The notes under the pieces are model-generated. The model did not search any database, was not told where the DNA came from, and worked only from the letters and a program-made list of their open reading frames with translations. Positions 8,336 to 18,274 of a stretch of 20,184 nucleotides of DNA are shown here, in pieces; position 1 is the first letter of the stretch, and every line of letters begins with the position of its first letter. The position numbers and the translations under genes are program-made. Origin of the DNA: Phytophthora quininea (taxonomy: Eukaryota; Oomycota; Peronosporomycetes; Peronosporales; Peronosporaceae); NCBI GenBank assembly GCA_011947345.1, contig JAAVTG010000820.1, forward strand, positions 1 to 20,184. Reading direction: 5' to 3'.

Positions 8336-10006
8336 AAGTGGAGGCTGCAGACGCACCAAAGCTTGTACAAAATGGTGTCTTGCACTTGTCAGGGAAGCAA
8401 TTGTTGCTGCTAGCGTGGACGGTCCTGGGCGTATTCCCGTTCATCCTACAAGTGAGGAGCTTTGTGCATTTCGTGACTCCGCACAAGATCTCGCAACATC
8501 TCGTCGTGCCGACAGACGCTGTGCGCGAGATGACCGACCTGCAGACACGATGCCCTGCCAAAGAAATGTATGTTGCCAATGTCTATTGGAACGTGGCGGC
8601 GACGCATTACTATTCCGTGGACGACGGTCGACTGTGTCACTTCGTGATTCCGCAGTACAATGTTCATGGGACGTACTTCCTTGGCAAACAGCACTCCGCG
8701 CCGTCCCCAAACACCCAAGTTGAATGTGCGAACGACAGCTTCCCGGTCGACTACTACTTTTACCACGGAAGCTTTGGCTACTACGCTTTCTACGAAGAAG
8801 GCGTTGGGTCCTACTGCGAGAAAGACTTGAGAAACTACGTCTTGATGACGGGATTGGGACCTACGACATCAACGGTATTGCCTTGACAAAGGATCAGGGT
8901 CAACAGCATACCGTCACTCGTATTGGTACGGTGCGATTGGGGCGGCCTGGATCGCGATTCGAGCTTGTATGCTGCGGAGAAGCTTTATTTTGTGCCGTCG
9001 ACATGCTACACGCTGCGTCCATATGCAGCATCGACTTCGACTAGTGGACGCCATGGTGTACGTCCAAGAAACCATGCGATTGTCTGCGCACAACGCTACC
9101 AACTTGCAGCGCTCGATCTTGCTGTACCTGCTTGTTGAAGGCGTCATGAGTGAGTTGTTTATGCTCATTGCATTGGAAGGGACTCTGGGACGACTGCAGT
9201 ACATTTCGTTAGGCTACAACTTGTCTGGAATCATGTCCATGTTGTTCGAGATGATCGAAGCGACTAAGTGTCTCCCAGAGATGACACGGTGCTTCTTCAA
9301 ACGGTTACTTTTCAACCATGAGACCGTTTTAATTGGCGAGCTTATCTGTGCCGGTGCCATGCAGTACTACATGACTGCACTCAACAGGACGAGTCTCAAG
9401 GACTTCAGACCACGAGCAGATGAAGCCTCTTACTACGTGTGGAGTTTGGTGGGCCATTCCGCGATTGTTTCTGGCTGCGTCATCGTTCTCGTCTCTGTAA
9501 GGACATTGACTGCAGTCGCGTTTGTGCGGTACAGATTCGGGTCTTTTGCTGTTCTGACGGCGCCGTGCTGCGTTGACACGACGATGGGCGTACGCTGTAA
9601 ATTAATCATGCTGGGAGGATACACGTACGACAACGGGAAGCTTTACTACCGACCGAGTACGTTGGCAACGTTTGGAATTCTCCGCTCCGTCGAGGAAGAT
9701 GGGTCCGAGTATATTGCCTTTTACAAGCTGAACTGGGCTGCTACTCCCAAGCGAGATCTAGTGGTAATCGGAAAGATCTATTGTTTACGGGTCAAGCCAT
9801 GCAAGGAACGACCGTGTGGAGGCATCGTCAGTACGTTCGGCACATTGCTCGGCGGGAGGATTGACGACCTTGAACGGCGAAGGTTTGCAATTAAAAAGTT
9901 GGTCCAAGCACGCTCGACGTGCTTGCTGTACGCTAGGATGACAATACTTTTGATGATTAATGAGTGTAAGATACTTGAGAACGAATGCGAGTTTTATCAC
10001 CATTAA
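8332..10006 (+). CDS. Polytopic membrane protein, tandem family copy 2 (two frame breaks)
   Basis: This is the middle paralogue, in three frames. The first (8332 to ~8860) covers the anchor LLLLAWTVLGVFPFILQ and the ectodomain up to GLG. A short second frame (~8860-8908) carries YDING. The third (~8908-10006) carries SYWYGAIGAAW, SLGYNLSGIMSMLFEM, APCCVDTTMG and VKPCKERPC. Both breaks are one-base losses next to doubled bases (around 8859 and 8908) in a segment where the paralogues align without gaps. No premature stop exists apart from these shifts. It is either a young pseudogene or, given the same error type in neighbouring genes, an intact gene with sequencing errors. The C-terminal ~45 residues after LGGRIDDL are unlike the other copies, so the true 3' end is uncertain. 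Confidence 0.65.
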
Positions 10007-10098
10007 CCAACGCGATAACGTTGGTGGTTTCTAGTTTTGTCCAGATTTGTCGTTAGTGGAACAAGCTCCATCTCAACAACACAAGCGACTTCGCAAGA

Positions 10099-11788
10099 AT
10101 GACAAGAGTGGTGCGGATCAGCATCCAAGGAGAAACGTTTGGGCCAAGTTCGCAGGTAGCTGGCCCTCTCGGCGCCCAAGTATCGTCACGGAAACTATTA
10201 CTTTTGGTGTGGGCGGTCATGGGCGTCTTACCGATGGCTCTGCAAATACGCAGCTACGCCAGATTCGTGAGTCCTCATAAAATCACTGCGAGTTTGGTGA
10301 CACCCGTCGACGGCGTGCGAGAGACGGCAGATATCTGGACCGTTTGTCCCGTTAAGGAATGGTATGCGGCGGGAGTGTATTGGAACTTGTGTCCAACTCA
10401 TTACTATCGAGCAGAACATGGCAGTCTTTGCCATTACGTGATCCCGCAGTACAACGTGCATGGGAACTATTTCGTAGGCAACAAGTCGACAACTCCGTTC
10501 CGGACAAGTCCTGCTCATTGTGCCAATAACAGCTATCCGTTCAAACATTTCTTCTACCATGGAAGTCTCGGGTATTATTCACTCTACGGGGAAGTGAAAG
10601 GAACGTATTGCCACAAGGACCGGATAGCGTACGTCCTCGTGAGTGGACTAGGAACGTATGATATTAACGGTCCTGCGTTGGCCAGGGATGGAGGCGGCGC
10701 CGGGTATCGACGATCGTATTGGAATGCTTTCACCGGCGCATTGTGGATTGCAGCTCGCTGTTGGCTTTTACGACGAAGTTTCGTCTTTTGCACTCGCTTT
10801 GCCAAGACAAGCGATCGTATTTGCAAGACGATGGGGCTGCAAGACGCTATGGTGTTTGTTCAAGAAAGTATGCGGCTTTCAGCTCACGGAGCGAATAACT
10901 ATCAACGAATTGGTTTGGTCTATCTTCTTGCAGAAGGATTGATGAGCGATTTGTTTCTCTTAACCACTCAAGAAGGACTGCTGGGAAGGATGCAGTGCAT
11001 CTCGTTAGGATACAACTTGGCGGGCATCATGTCGATGCTATTTGAGATGATCGAGACGATGAACTGGCTGAATGAAAAGCACCGCTGCTTGTTCAGACGG
11101 ATCCTATTCAACCACGAGACCGTTCTGGTCGGCGAGCTTATTTGTTCCGCGTTGATGCAGTACTTTATGTCGTCGCTCAACCGCTCGAGTTTGAAGCAGT
11201 GGAGACCCGTAGCAGAGGAAGTTTCGTACTACGTCATGAGTCTGGCAGGCCACGGGATTATCGTTGTGGGTTGCGTGTTTGTCATCGTCTCCGCAAGGAT
11301 AATCGGCGCAGTAGGTTTTGTGGGATGGAAATTCGGGACTCTGAAGGTCTTGACAGCTCCATGTTGCGTCGACACAACTCTAGGAGTTCGTAGCAAGCTG
11401 ATAGTCTTAGGCGGGTACGCATGGGACAATGGAAAGCTGCTATACAAGGTCAGCACGCTGCAGGCGTTTGGACTGATGAAAGTCACGGAAGAAGACGGTT
11501 GTGAATTCATCGCGCTTCACAAACTGCATTGGTTCGCCATCCCAAGACACGACATCGCAGTGATAGGCACGTTATCGGGCTCAACAGTCAAACCTTGCGC
11601 TGAACGCTCTACCGACGGCGTCTTGAGTGTTTTTGGTCGCATGCTTGGTGGGAAAGTTAGCGAGCCTGGCGACTACAAGCAGGTTGCAGGTATGCTGTGC
11701 TTGTTTGTGTTGGCTCGGATGCCTGCTAATTGGTTTACGTGTGTTGTTTAATCTAGTGAATCCACAGCTCCCCAGGTTGAGTAGATAA
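10099..11788 (+). CDS. Polytopic membrane protein, tandem family copy 3 (two exons)
   Basis: This copy has an intact frame from ATG 10099. It has the same plan as its neighbours: anchor ~33-50 (LLLLVWAVMGVLPMALQ), four-cysteine ectodomain with PQYNVHGNYFVGN, FYHGSLGYYS and GLGTYDING, several membrane segments, SLGYNLAGIMSMLFEM, FNHETVLVGELICSALMQ, and a C-terminal domain with APCCVDTTLGVR and KLIVLGGYAWDNGKL. A short intron at 11690-11756 fits well: donor GTATGC, branch-like CTAAT, acceptor ATCTAG. It yields a ten-residue final exon ending at TAA 11788. Without splicing the frame stops at 11751. The protein is about 540 aa. Only ~90 bp separate it from paralogue 2. The next gene, on the other strand, ends 36 bp away. 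No homologue of known function is recognised. Confidence 0.78.
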
Positions 11789-11824
11789 CATGAGAACAAG
11801 CACATATCTATCACCTGTCAGCAG

Positions 11825-13038
11825 CTAGTCCTTCGCAGACGACTCCATGTCCTCCACCAGACGAGAGCCGTGCTTCTTGGTCAGTCGCTCCGTCAGCATC
11901 TCCTTGAAGTCGTTCATGATGGCGTTTTCGCGCTGCTGTTTCTCTTCAAAGTTGATGAGCGCCAGAGCACGCTTCTCCTCGGCCGTGTACACTTGGTTCT
12001 CCTTTCGGATTCGCACAGCGTTCATGCGTTTGTGGCGACTGCCGCTCATGACGTAGCCCAAGTTCTCCAAGTTCTCGATTTCTGGTCCATTCCACCCTAC
12101 CTCACCACGTCGTGGGATCCGCATGTTCTTCTGCACATACTGTGCGATGGCAGCGCCTTCACCGGGCAACAAAGCCTTGCCGTAATTCAGCGACGACGCA
12201 GCAGTCTCTTCGGTCGATTGCAAAGGCTTTGGTCCAATTTCTTCGTCGTCATCGTCTTCCTTCTGGGCGCCTTGCACTGCTGCCTTAAACTTGGCTGCTT
12301 CGAATTGGTCAGTTTCGTCCACGTCGCTCATTGGGTCGCGGCTGTCCTCGCTGGGCTTGCGAGTCTTCTTCTCAGCAGCTACAGACACATCCGACTCGCT
12401 GCCATTGTCTTCAGCGCTCTCGCTGCTGTAAGAGCGTCTACGTCGCTTATGTCTGCGACTTTTCCTGTCCTTCTTGTGGCTGCGACTAGACTTGGAGCTC
12501 CTTTTGGAACGTTTCTTGGCCTTTCGACTGCGTCGTCTTCTGCGTCTCTCTTCTTCACTGGAATCCTCACTACTGGAGGATCCAGAGCCCCTCCCGACTC
12601 ACTATAGGATAGAGATCTAGATCTGGATCTGGACGGTGATGGACTGTGCGTCTTTGGTCTCTTCTTCTCCTTCTTCTTCATGGGTGGGGGCTGGGGATAT
12701 TGGCCCAGATGCTGAAGCTCTTGCGCTGCCGCTCGCGCTTCCTCTCCTCGAAGAAATCGTCCGTCTGTTCGTCCCGTCCGCCTCTGCTTCGGTGTCCTCC
12801 TGACGAAGGGCCGTAGCGGCCCATGGGCTCGCGGTCTCGACCGGTTGGCTCCCGGTCCCTACGGTAACTTGACGAACTTTGACGCGACCGACGCGGCGAA
12901 CGAGAGCGCGAACGGGACCGCGGACTGGCGCTGCGGCTATAGCGACGTCTCCTGTCTCTTCTGGGGCTTCGACTGCGGCTGCGACTGCGTCGGGGACGGA
13001 CTGCGCCGTCGACGGCGAGGACTCGAGCTCCTCCCCAT
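11825..13038 (-). CDS. NKAP-family nuclear protein (frame-disrupted N-terminal half)
   Basis: The C-terminal 187 codons (12388-11825) are a clear NKAP/SynMuv domain: YGKALLPGEGAAIAQYVQ, RIPRRGEVGW, GYVMSGSRHKRMNAVR, RKENQVYTAEEKRALA. NKAP proteins are RS-rich nuclear factors that act in RNA splicing and transcriptional repression. Upstream, the expected arginine/serine-rich N-terminus is present but in several frames: RS repeats, DDFFEERKRERQR with FSIWANIPSP, a lysine-rich stretch, then SRSRSRSLSYSESG. The frame changes fall at a GGGG tract (12992-12995, one base too many or two too few), near 12682-12690 and near 12588-12595, all runs of G or C. With these accounted for, the gene from ATG 13038 has a length divisible by three, about 404 aa, close to animal NKAP. 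A sequencing-error origin is likely. Confidence 0.85.
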
Positions 13039-13134
13039 GGTGGGAATGATGAATTATTTCATAATTGGAGACATGGTTTTGAGTTTTGTGGATGACTGTA
13101 TATTTAAGGTGGAATGGCTACATCATTCTTCACC

Positions 13135-13943
13135 TCACGCGAGCTGTGTGCGAATGCTGTCGATGCGAGCAAAGTGCTCCTTGTGGACTTTGGCGACGAT
13201 AGCCTTGCGAAGTTGTTTGACGTCTTCGTCGCCACGGACGTCGTCCAGAAACGCCAGCACGGCTTCAAATTCGTGCTCGATGCCCCCAGCAGTGGACAAC
13301 AGCTTGGTCTTGGTCACTTTTGGCGTTTGGCGCACAGGCTTCTTTGTTGGGAGAGACACTTTCTGCCCCTGCTCCTCCTTCTCCAGTCTTTCCAGCTCGG
13401 CGTCCACGTCGTACGAGTCCCACTTGGTCTTGAGCTTGTTGCCTTGAGAGTCAAAGTGGTAGTCTACAGCGACAACAACCAACAGTCCAAATAATCAGCA
13501 CCATATCATAAAACCACTGCGATTGCAGCCGAAGCTACAGCATTGTTGGTCGTACAGGAGTTCAAAGTCGAGTTGGCTGCCGGGTCCTCCTCCATTTCCT
13601 CCTGAGGCTTGCTCTGGTCCTCAATGAATTGCTTGGTCTGCGTCTCCAAATGCAGCAGTCGCACGCCCACTTCCGACGCAATGAGGTCCACTTTGTTCAG
13701 CAGTTTGATGGCGTCCCGACGCTCCTTCTGCTCACTGCATGTAACGTACTCGACACGTGTAGCAACCTTCGTCAGTGACTTGCACCGCAGTCTGTAGCAG
13801 ATACAATGTCCTGCAATACGGCAACGCCATACAGAGCATATAAATCGCAAGTCTACTCACGTGTATCGCTGGTACTGCCAGGCGGCGAGCGGCGCGGCAG
13901 CCAGCACAGCAGCCGTCGCCAGCCACGACGACGTCGACACCAT
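13135..13943 (-). CDS. Membrane-anchored protein with BAG-like C-terminus, three exons
   Basis: Exon 1 is 13943-13861, exon 2 is 13791-13556 and exon 3 is 13463-13135. The introns are 69 nt (donor GTGAGT, acceptor CTACAG) and 92 nt (donor GTACGA, branch-like CTGAT, acceptor CTGTAG). Total coding length is 648 nt, giving 215 aa in one frame. Residues ~7-23 (WLATAAVLAAAPLAAW) form a membrane anchor or signal. Residues 46-78 are a helical segment (AIKLLNKVDLIASEVGVRLL). An acidic linker follows, then YHFDSQGNKLKTKWDSYDVD, then a C-terminal helix pair (FEAVLAFLDDVRG...LRKAIVAKV) that resembles the last two helices of a BAG domain, the Hsp70 nucleotide-exchange module. The BAG call is tentative and the exon structure is inferred from splice signals and frame. 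The gene shares a 99-bp divergent promoter with the gene at 14043. Confidence 0.6.
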
Positions 13944-14042
13944 CGAACCGGAATGAAAGTTGCAATGACAAGCAGCTCATTTAACCGATCTATAAGGGTT
14001 AATCGTTCTGTTTAGAAACGTTTAGAAATCCGAAGTGAAGCT
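13944..14042. promoter_or_regulatory. Divergent promoter between BAG-like and SANT/NAM-like genes
   Basis: Only 99 bp separate two divergent ATGs. On the + strand GCTCATTT (13975-13982) matches the start of the oomycete Inr consensus (GCTCATTYYNCAWTTT), about 60 bp before ATG 14043. On the - strand TTTCATTCCGG lies just upstream of ATG 13943. The remaining consensus positions match poorly, so these are candidates only. Confidence 0.4.
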
Positions 14043-15095
14043 ATGGGCAAGAAGTCGAATTGGTCATCGACCGAGGACCAGGTGCTTTGCCGCGCGTGGC
14101 TGGAGGCGAATGAGGTGCAGCTGCAGTCGACCGACCACCGCACCGCCAGCTTCTGGAGCGCCGTGCAGCAGTTCTTCCAGCAGGAGATGCCCTACTCGAC
14201 GGAGCGGCCGCTGAACGGACTCAAGATCCGCTGGACGCGCATCAATCGCGACTCGCAGAAGTTCATGGGCATCTTCAACGAGGTGCGGGATCGAGAACGA
14301 CAGGAATCTGATGGTGAGGCGTCACCAGAGCTGGAGCAGCAGTGGATCGACCAGGCCAAGACCGAGTTCCGCCAGACTTACGGCGCCAAGTTTCCCTTCG
14401 AAGGCTGTTGGAAGCTGCTGCGGCACGCGTCCTGTTGGCTGCAGCTGCTGGACAGCTCGTCCGGCAGAGCGCCGGTCCTCTCCAATAATATTGTGGACGT
14501 AGATATCTACAGGCAGGACGACACGCCGTCGGCCTCGACGCCCACCACTCCCGCAGAGGCTACAGAAACGGAGGAGCCTGAACCTGGAGAGTCGAATGAA
14601 CCGACGGTGATTACCACCACACATAGCAGCGCAAACTTCACCATTGCTCCTCGTAGGAACCCAGAGCCCGCAGTGCGGTCCCCACCTCTGACCTCAGCTC
14701 CTGTGGAGGAACCTACTGAGCCAGCTGTAGATGCCGTCGCTGCTTCAGCGTCTCCTGTGATTGCAGCTGCAGTCAGTACAATCATAACGCCTCCTACGGC
14801 TACGCCGGAAGTTGCAACATCTGCACCACAGACAAACTCTTCTATCAGAAAACGACGATCGTCCAACGACCCCAGTAGTCCTCAGTTCCGAGGTCTGACA
14901 GGCACTTTGGTCGACGAGATCAAGCGGCATAACGCCTTGCTGGAAGACCAGAACGCTATCGCACTACTGCGGGTCGACGTCGACATGATCCCGGACACGG
15001 AAGGCCGTCAAGCTTTCCAGTCGCTACGCAGCCGCTACCTCAAGAAGATGCGCACCAGTTTCACTGACGAGGACGGCGACACCAGCGATAAATAA
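14043..15095 (+). CDS. SANT/Myb-like (NAM-associated type) protein, 350 aa
   Basis: This is a single intact frame. Residues ~5-80 form a SANT/Myb-like domain of the kind found in plant and oomycete NAM-associated or PIF/Harbinger-related proteins: NWSSTEDQVLCRAWLEAN, FWSAVQQFF, then RPLNGLKIRWTRINRDSQKF and FMGIFNEV. A linked segment at ~97-128 (IDQAKTEFRQTYGAKFPFEG, CWKLLR) is typical of this class. Residues ~165-275 are a Thr/Pro/Ala/Glu low-complexity linker. A basic patch, IRKRRSS, precedes a C-terminal helix (IKRHNALLEDQNAIALLR). Nuclear DNA binding is inferred. It may be a domesticated transposase partner or a lineage-specific regulator. No transposase lies next to it. The start at 14043 follows the Inr-like element by about 60 bp. 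Confidence 0.75.
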   Translation: MGKKSNWSSTEDQVLCRAWLEANEVQLQSTDHRTASFWSAVQQFFQQEMPYSTERPLNGLKIRWTRINRDSQKFMGIFNEVRDRERQESDGEASPELEQQWIDQAKTEFRQTYGAKFPFEGCWKLLRHASCWLQLLDSSSGRAPVLSNNIVDVDIYRQDDTPSASTPTTPAEATETEEPEPGESNEPTVITTTHSSANFTIAPRRNPEPAVRSPPLTSAPVEEPTEPAVDAVAASASPVIAAAVSTIITPPTATPEVATSAPQTNSSIRKRRSSNDPSSPQFRGLTGTLVDEIKRHNALLEDQNAIALLRVDVDMIPDTEGRQAFQSLRSRYLKKMRTSFTDEDGDTSDK

Positions 15096-15476
15096 CTAAG
15101 CACGTTGTAGTGTATGCTTACCCTGCTGACAGCCTTTTGTCCTGGACGAGCCATCGAAGAAAGGCTTCGTGGTGCTAGAGCGAATACGTTACATCAGTGT
15201 TTCTTGGTATCACGTGCTCAGCAACTACATTTGCACGAAGATCTAGCATGGTCCACAAGTAAAACTCAGCTAGAAGTCATGCTGTTACTCTTACTGCACC
15301 AGCTTGATCAACTCACAGGAATTTCTGCAACAGAAGCACACTTTAGCCAGCAGTTTGTCGCCACGTGGCCAGTGCACGTACCTGTTGACCAGTTTCGACA
15401 AGTGTTCAACTTTTTGATAGCAAAACAAGAAAGTCAATCGATTACAACAACTCACTCATGGTATATTGCGCTAAAT
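15096..15476 (+). other. Intergenic stretch with an uncertain open frame
   Basis: Between the stop of the SANT-like gene and the end of the oxidase gene lies 381 bp with no recognised gene. A + strand frame is open from ATG 15114 across this stretch and on into the antisense of the oxidase (to 16118, 334 codons). The non-overlapping first ~120 codons encode an L/Q/H-rich sequence (for example LLLLLLHQLDQLTG) without a domain I know. Long antisense frames are common in this GC-rich codon usage, so it is not called as a gene. Confidence 0.35.
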
Positions 15477-17172
15477 CTAAGCGCACAGCTCGTCCACAAT
15501 GTGGTTCGACAGAATATGGTGCGGATCCACTTCATCGCGCGCCTTCTTGAACTGTTCAACCGGGTACCGTTTCTTCAGTCGGTCTTGCATCTTTTTCTTC
15601 TCAGCAGCATTGTCAGGCCATTCGATCTTCGCCCAGTGCTCCGTCCCTCCATACTGTTCCATAAAGTCCCGGTACATTGCGTAGAATCCCAGGAATCGAT
15701 CGTTGATAGCGTTGCGTACTCGTTTCTCCGCGGTTGGCAAGTACATAATGACGCCGACCCACGAAAAATCTGGTGCGGGTTAGCAGCAGACGCAGGACTC
15801 ATCGCGGACGTACTACGAGCCGTCCATCGCTGTTCAATTGGCGAGTGCGCTGGAATAGTTTCATCATCAATACGCTTGAGAAGCTTCTCCACAAAGTCCA
15901 AGTCGAGCGTGTCAGTGCAAGGAAATGCCACTTCCAGGACAAGCTGCTGGCCACCACAGTCGAAGCCGATGATATCGTCCGAATACGCGACCCGATACCC
16001 CTCGCTAAGCTTCCAGTACAGCTTTTCCGCTTCATTCACACGGATGACGTGCTTCTTGTCCAGAGGGTTAATTTCAAGCAGCTTATCCCGCAGCTTTGTA
16101 AAGTTCCAATCGAGATAATCCGGCGCAGATTTACCCTTGGTCAGCTCCAAGTAGAGCTTCCGCGGAGCTTCAAGCGGACCCTCTCACTGTGCTGTACCGG
16201 CGGGAAGCATGACTCATTGAGAGGTTCATCGTCTTGAGCACGCCGGCACTGCACCACCACGACAGCATCGGTATAAGGGATCCACATGTAGCGCAAGTGT
16301 TGGTACTCCACGAGCCAGCGGTTGTGGTTTTTCGGATCTCGTCCAACGTCATTACCGTCGTCTTCTCAATCAGCTTGTGCATGGGCACGCACTGCAGCGT
16401 CACCTTAGTGACAACCCCGAGAGCTCCAAGTCCACACTTTGCCAGCTCAAACAGCTCAGAATTCTGCGTAGCACTCAACGTCATCTTGCCCTTAGCCGGC
16501 GTCACGATCTCCATCTCCACAATCTGGTCGTCAATCGGCGGGATGGCCGCCCCGTGCCGTGGCATCCAGCCTGGCAAATGCCGCCCACTTGTTGGTCCCG
16601 AATGGACGCCACATTCTGCATCGTCATGCCGTACGTCCGCAGCTTGTCCAGCAGCTCTCCGACGATCATACCGGTCTCGACCGTCACTTGGAGCTTCTCC
16701 TTGTCCACATTGAGGACCTTATCACACAACGCCATGGTCATCATGGCTTCATTAGAGCTTGTGTTGGTCGTAGCTTCTCCAGAAAATCCCAAGCCATTGG
16801 GCGAGACGCCTGCGCCCATGCAGCGCAGCTTCTGCTTCTTGTCGTGGTATCTTTTGAGCAGTTGCTCCACTTCCTCCACAGACTCTGGCGTGTGGAAGTT
16901 CTTGGGCCGACACTCATGCGTGTTTGACCAGTTGACGAACTCGTGGTGGTCCTCCGCGTTCGTCTCGGCCTGTGCGGCGTCTGTAAGTCCAGCGACAGCA
17001 ACTACTGCCGCACCTGCTGCAACAACCGCTGCGTGGCTGAACAATCTGCTGCGGGGGCTTCTTTCTGTCCAGACGCAGCTGAGTGCAAACGCGCTGCTTG
17101 CACCATACGCACAGAGCTGCGTTGCCAACGCACTCGCTGCAGAGCAGCGCCCACGGAGCTGCGAGCAAGCAT
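15477..17172 (-). CDS. Mitochondrial aldonolactone oxidase (D-arabinono-/L-galactono-lactone type), frame-disrupted
   Basis: This is an FAD-dependent oxidase or dehydrogenase of the last step of ascorbate-type acid synthesis. ATG 17172 (context GCCGCCATGC) opens an Arg/Ser/Ala-rich mitochondrial presequence (MLARSSVGAALQRVRWQR), followed by a hydrophobic AAVVAAGAAVVAVAGL segment, as in plant L-galactonolactone dehydrogenase. Then come FVNWSNTHEC, the PCMH-type FAD domain (GAGVSPNGLGFSGEA; ASIRDQQVGGICQAGCHGTG), a segment TLQCVPMHKL, and the C-terminal signature EHWAKIEWP and DPHHILSN. Five frame breaks occur, each one base short in a run: 17053-17057, 16550-16553, 16328-16332, 16179-16181 and 15777-15779. 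Counting them, the length is 567 codons with stop, normal for the family. Motifs are fully conserved in every piece, so sequencing error is more likely than gene death. The substrate (arabinono- or galactonolactone) cannot be told from sequence. Confidence 0.85.
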
Positions 17173-17361
17173 GGCGGCGGTAGCTTTGATACGCGAATGT
17201 GAGGCTCTGAATACCAGCTTTACGTCATACGAACGTTTTCTACACCAGTCAGGAGCCATAATTTGTTTTGTAATCACGTGTTTTTACTGGCCACAATCAT
17301 TTACGGACAAGATCGCACATCATGATGATCATCTTCTTGCCACCTCAGCGTCTCCTTTCCT

Positions 17362-18117
17362 TTACGCGGGTAGGTTAGTCTGGATGAACTTGACGGCCGC
17401 GTGCCAGGCTTTCATGACCGCCGTCTTGGTGGCCGGCACGTCCATGTCGCCGCGGTGCACCCATCCGTGGTTCTGGTCGGCGAACAGCAGCACATCGCTC
17501 TTAGCGCCAATGTCGGCGCGCGCCTTGAGGATCTTGTGCACGCTGCCATCAGGCTTGACAAAGTCCGGGTCGTCTCCAGCAGCCATGAGCAACTGCGGCA
17601 CCTTGACGCTCTCAGCGAGCTTGTCCACGGCGCCGTCGCCCTTGAGCATGTTCTCGACGATCCACGTGGGGTGGAAAGACACGTGGCCCACCACAACCGG
17701 GTCGGCCAGAGTGGTCTGCGTGGCACCCACCCAGGAGCCCCAGCACATGCCGTAGCTGATGAAACGCTCGGCGCCAGCCTCCGTCTTGAGGTAGTTAATG
17801 GCGTCCTGGATGCGCGGGCCAAAGTGCTCGGCGAAGGTGTACTTCTTGAACCAGTCCACCAGCGTGTCCGTGTTGTCCAGGTAGTCACCGTTGACCAGGT
17901 CTACCACCACCACAGCGTAGCCCAGCTTGCCCATGTGGTCGGCGTCGGCCTTGGTGCGGCCGCTGTCCAAGCCGTAGATGTCCGGATACACGAGGATGCC
18001 GGCCTTGGCGCTCGCTGGACCGGTCACGTACAGGTTGGTGCTGCCGAAGGTCTTCATGACGCCCGTGTGGGCGGCGGGGTCACGCGCAGGCTCGGCGGTG
18101 ACGGGGCAGCAGCTCAT
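17362..18117 (-). CDS. Dienelactone hydrolase family protein, 251 aa
   Basis: This is an intact alpha/beta hydrolase of the dienelactone hydrolase family, of normal length. The nucleophile is Cys125 in GMCWGSW, the acid is an Asp in AAGDDPDF (~182-185) and His217 lies in NHGWVHRGD, forming the Cys-Asp-His triad. An early strand reads ILVYPDIYGLDSG, with the oxyanion-region glycine. The N-terminus MSCCPVTAEP has no targeting signal, so it is probably cytosolic. Family members open lactone or ester rings, but the physiological substrate in oomycetes is not known. It lies 189 bp upstream of the aldonolactone oxidase on the same strand. A link between the two lactone enzymes is only suggestive. 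It is divergent from the HECT gene (157-bp gap). Confidence 0.88.
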   Translation of the reverse strand: MSCCPVTAEPARDPAAHTGVMKTFGSTNLYVTGPASAKAGILVYPDIYGLDSGRTKADADHMGKLGYAVVVVDLVNGDYLDNTDTLVDWFKKYTFAEHFGPRIQDAINYLKTEAGAERFISYGMCWGSWVGATQTTLADPVVVGHVSFHPTWIVENMLKGDGAVDKLAESVKVPQLLMAAGDDPDFVKPDGSVHKILKARADIGAKSDVLLFADQNHGWVHRGDMDVPATKTAVMKAWHAAVKFIQTNLPA

Positions 18118-18274
18118 GGTGATGTCTCGAGGCTTGTCGGTCGGATCTGGAAGTGACGATGATTCACCGCCAGAATGGCTGACGGCATTTGGTGTTTGTA
18201 TGGAACATACAGCGAAATGATTGGTTGATTTATCCGGACTGTATCCGGGGGTTGAGGAAAAGAGCAGTGCGATT
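18118..18274. promoter_or_regulatory. Divergent upstream region of dienelactone hydrolase and HECT genes
   Basis: These 157 bp separate divergent starts at 18117 (-) and 18275 (+) and must hold both promoters. ATTGG (inverted CCAAT) lies near 18220. No convincing Inr was found. Confidence 0.35.

Noticed and set aside
12562..12604. A GTGAGT donor with a nearby AG that would act as a ~30-nt intron in NKAP
   Set aside because: Too short for splicing in oomycetes. A one-base run-length error explains the frame change better and matches the other breaks.
11870..12607. 245-codon + strand frame opposite NKAP
   Set aside because: Antisense to a clearly conserved domain. The frame is open because of codon bias in the sense strand.
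13732..13980. 82-codon - strand frame starting at 13980
   Set aside because: It reads through the GTGAGT intron of the BAG-like gene in a different frame, and the spliced frame from 13943 explains the region better.
17401..18156. 251-codon + strand frame opposite the dienelactone hydrolase
   Set aside because: The sense strand has a full catalytic triad and family length. The antisense frame reflects GC-rich third positions.
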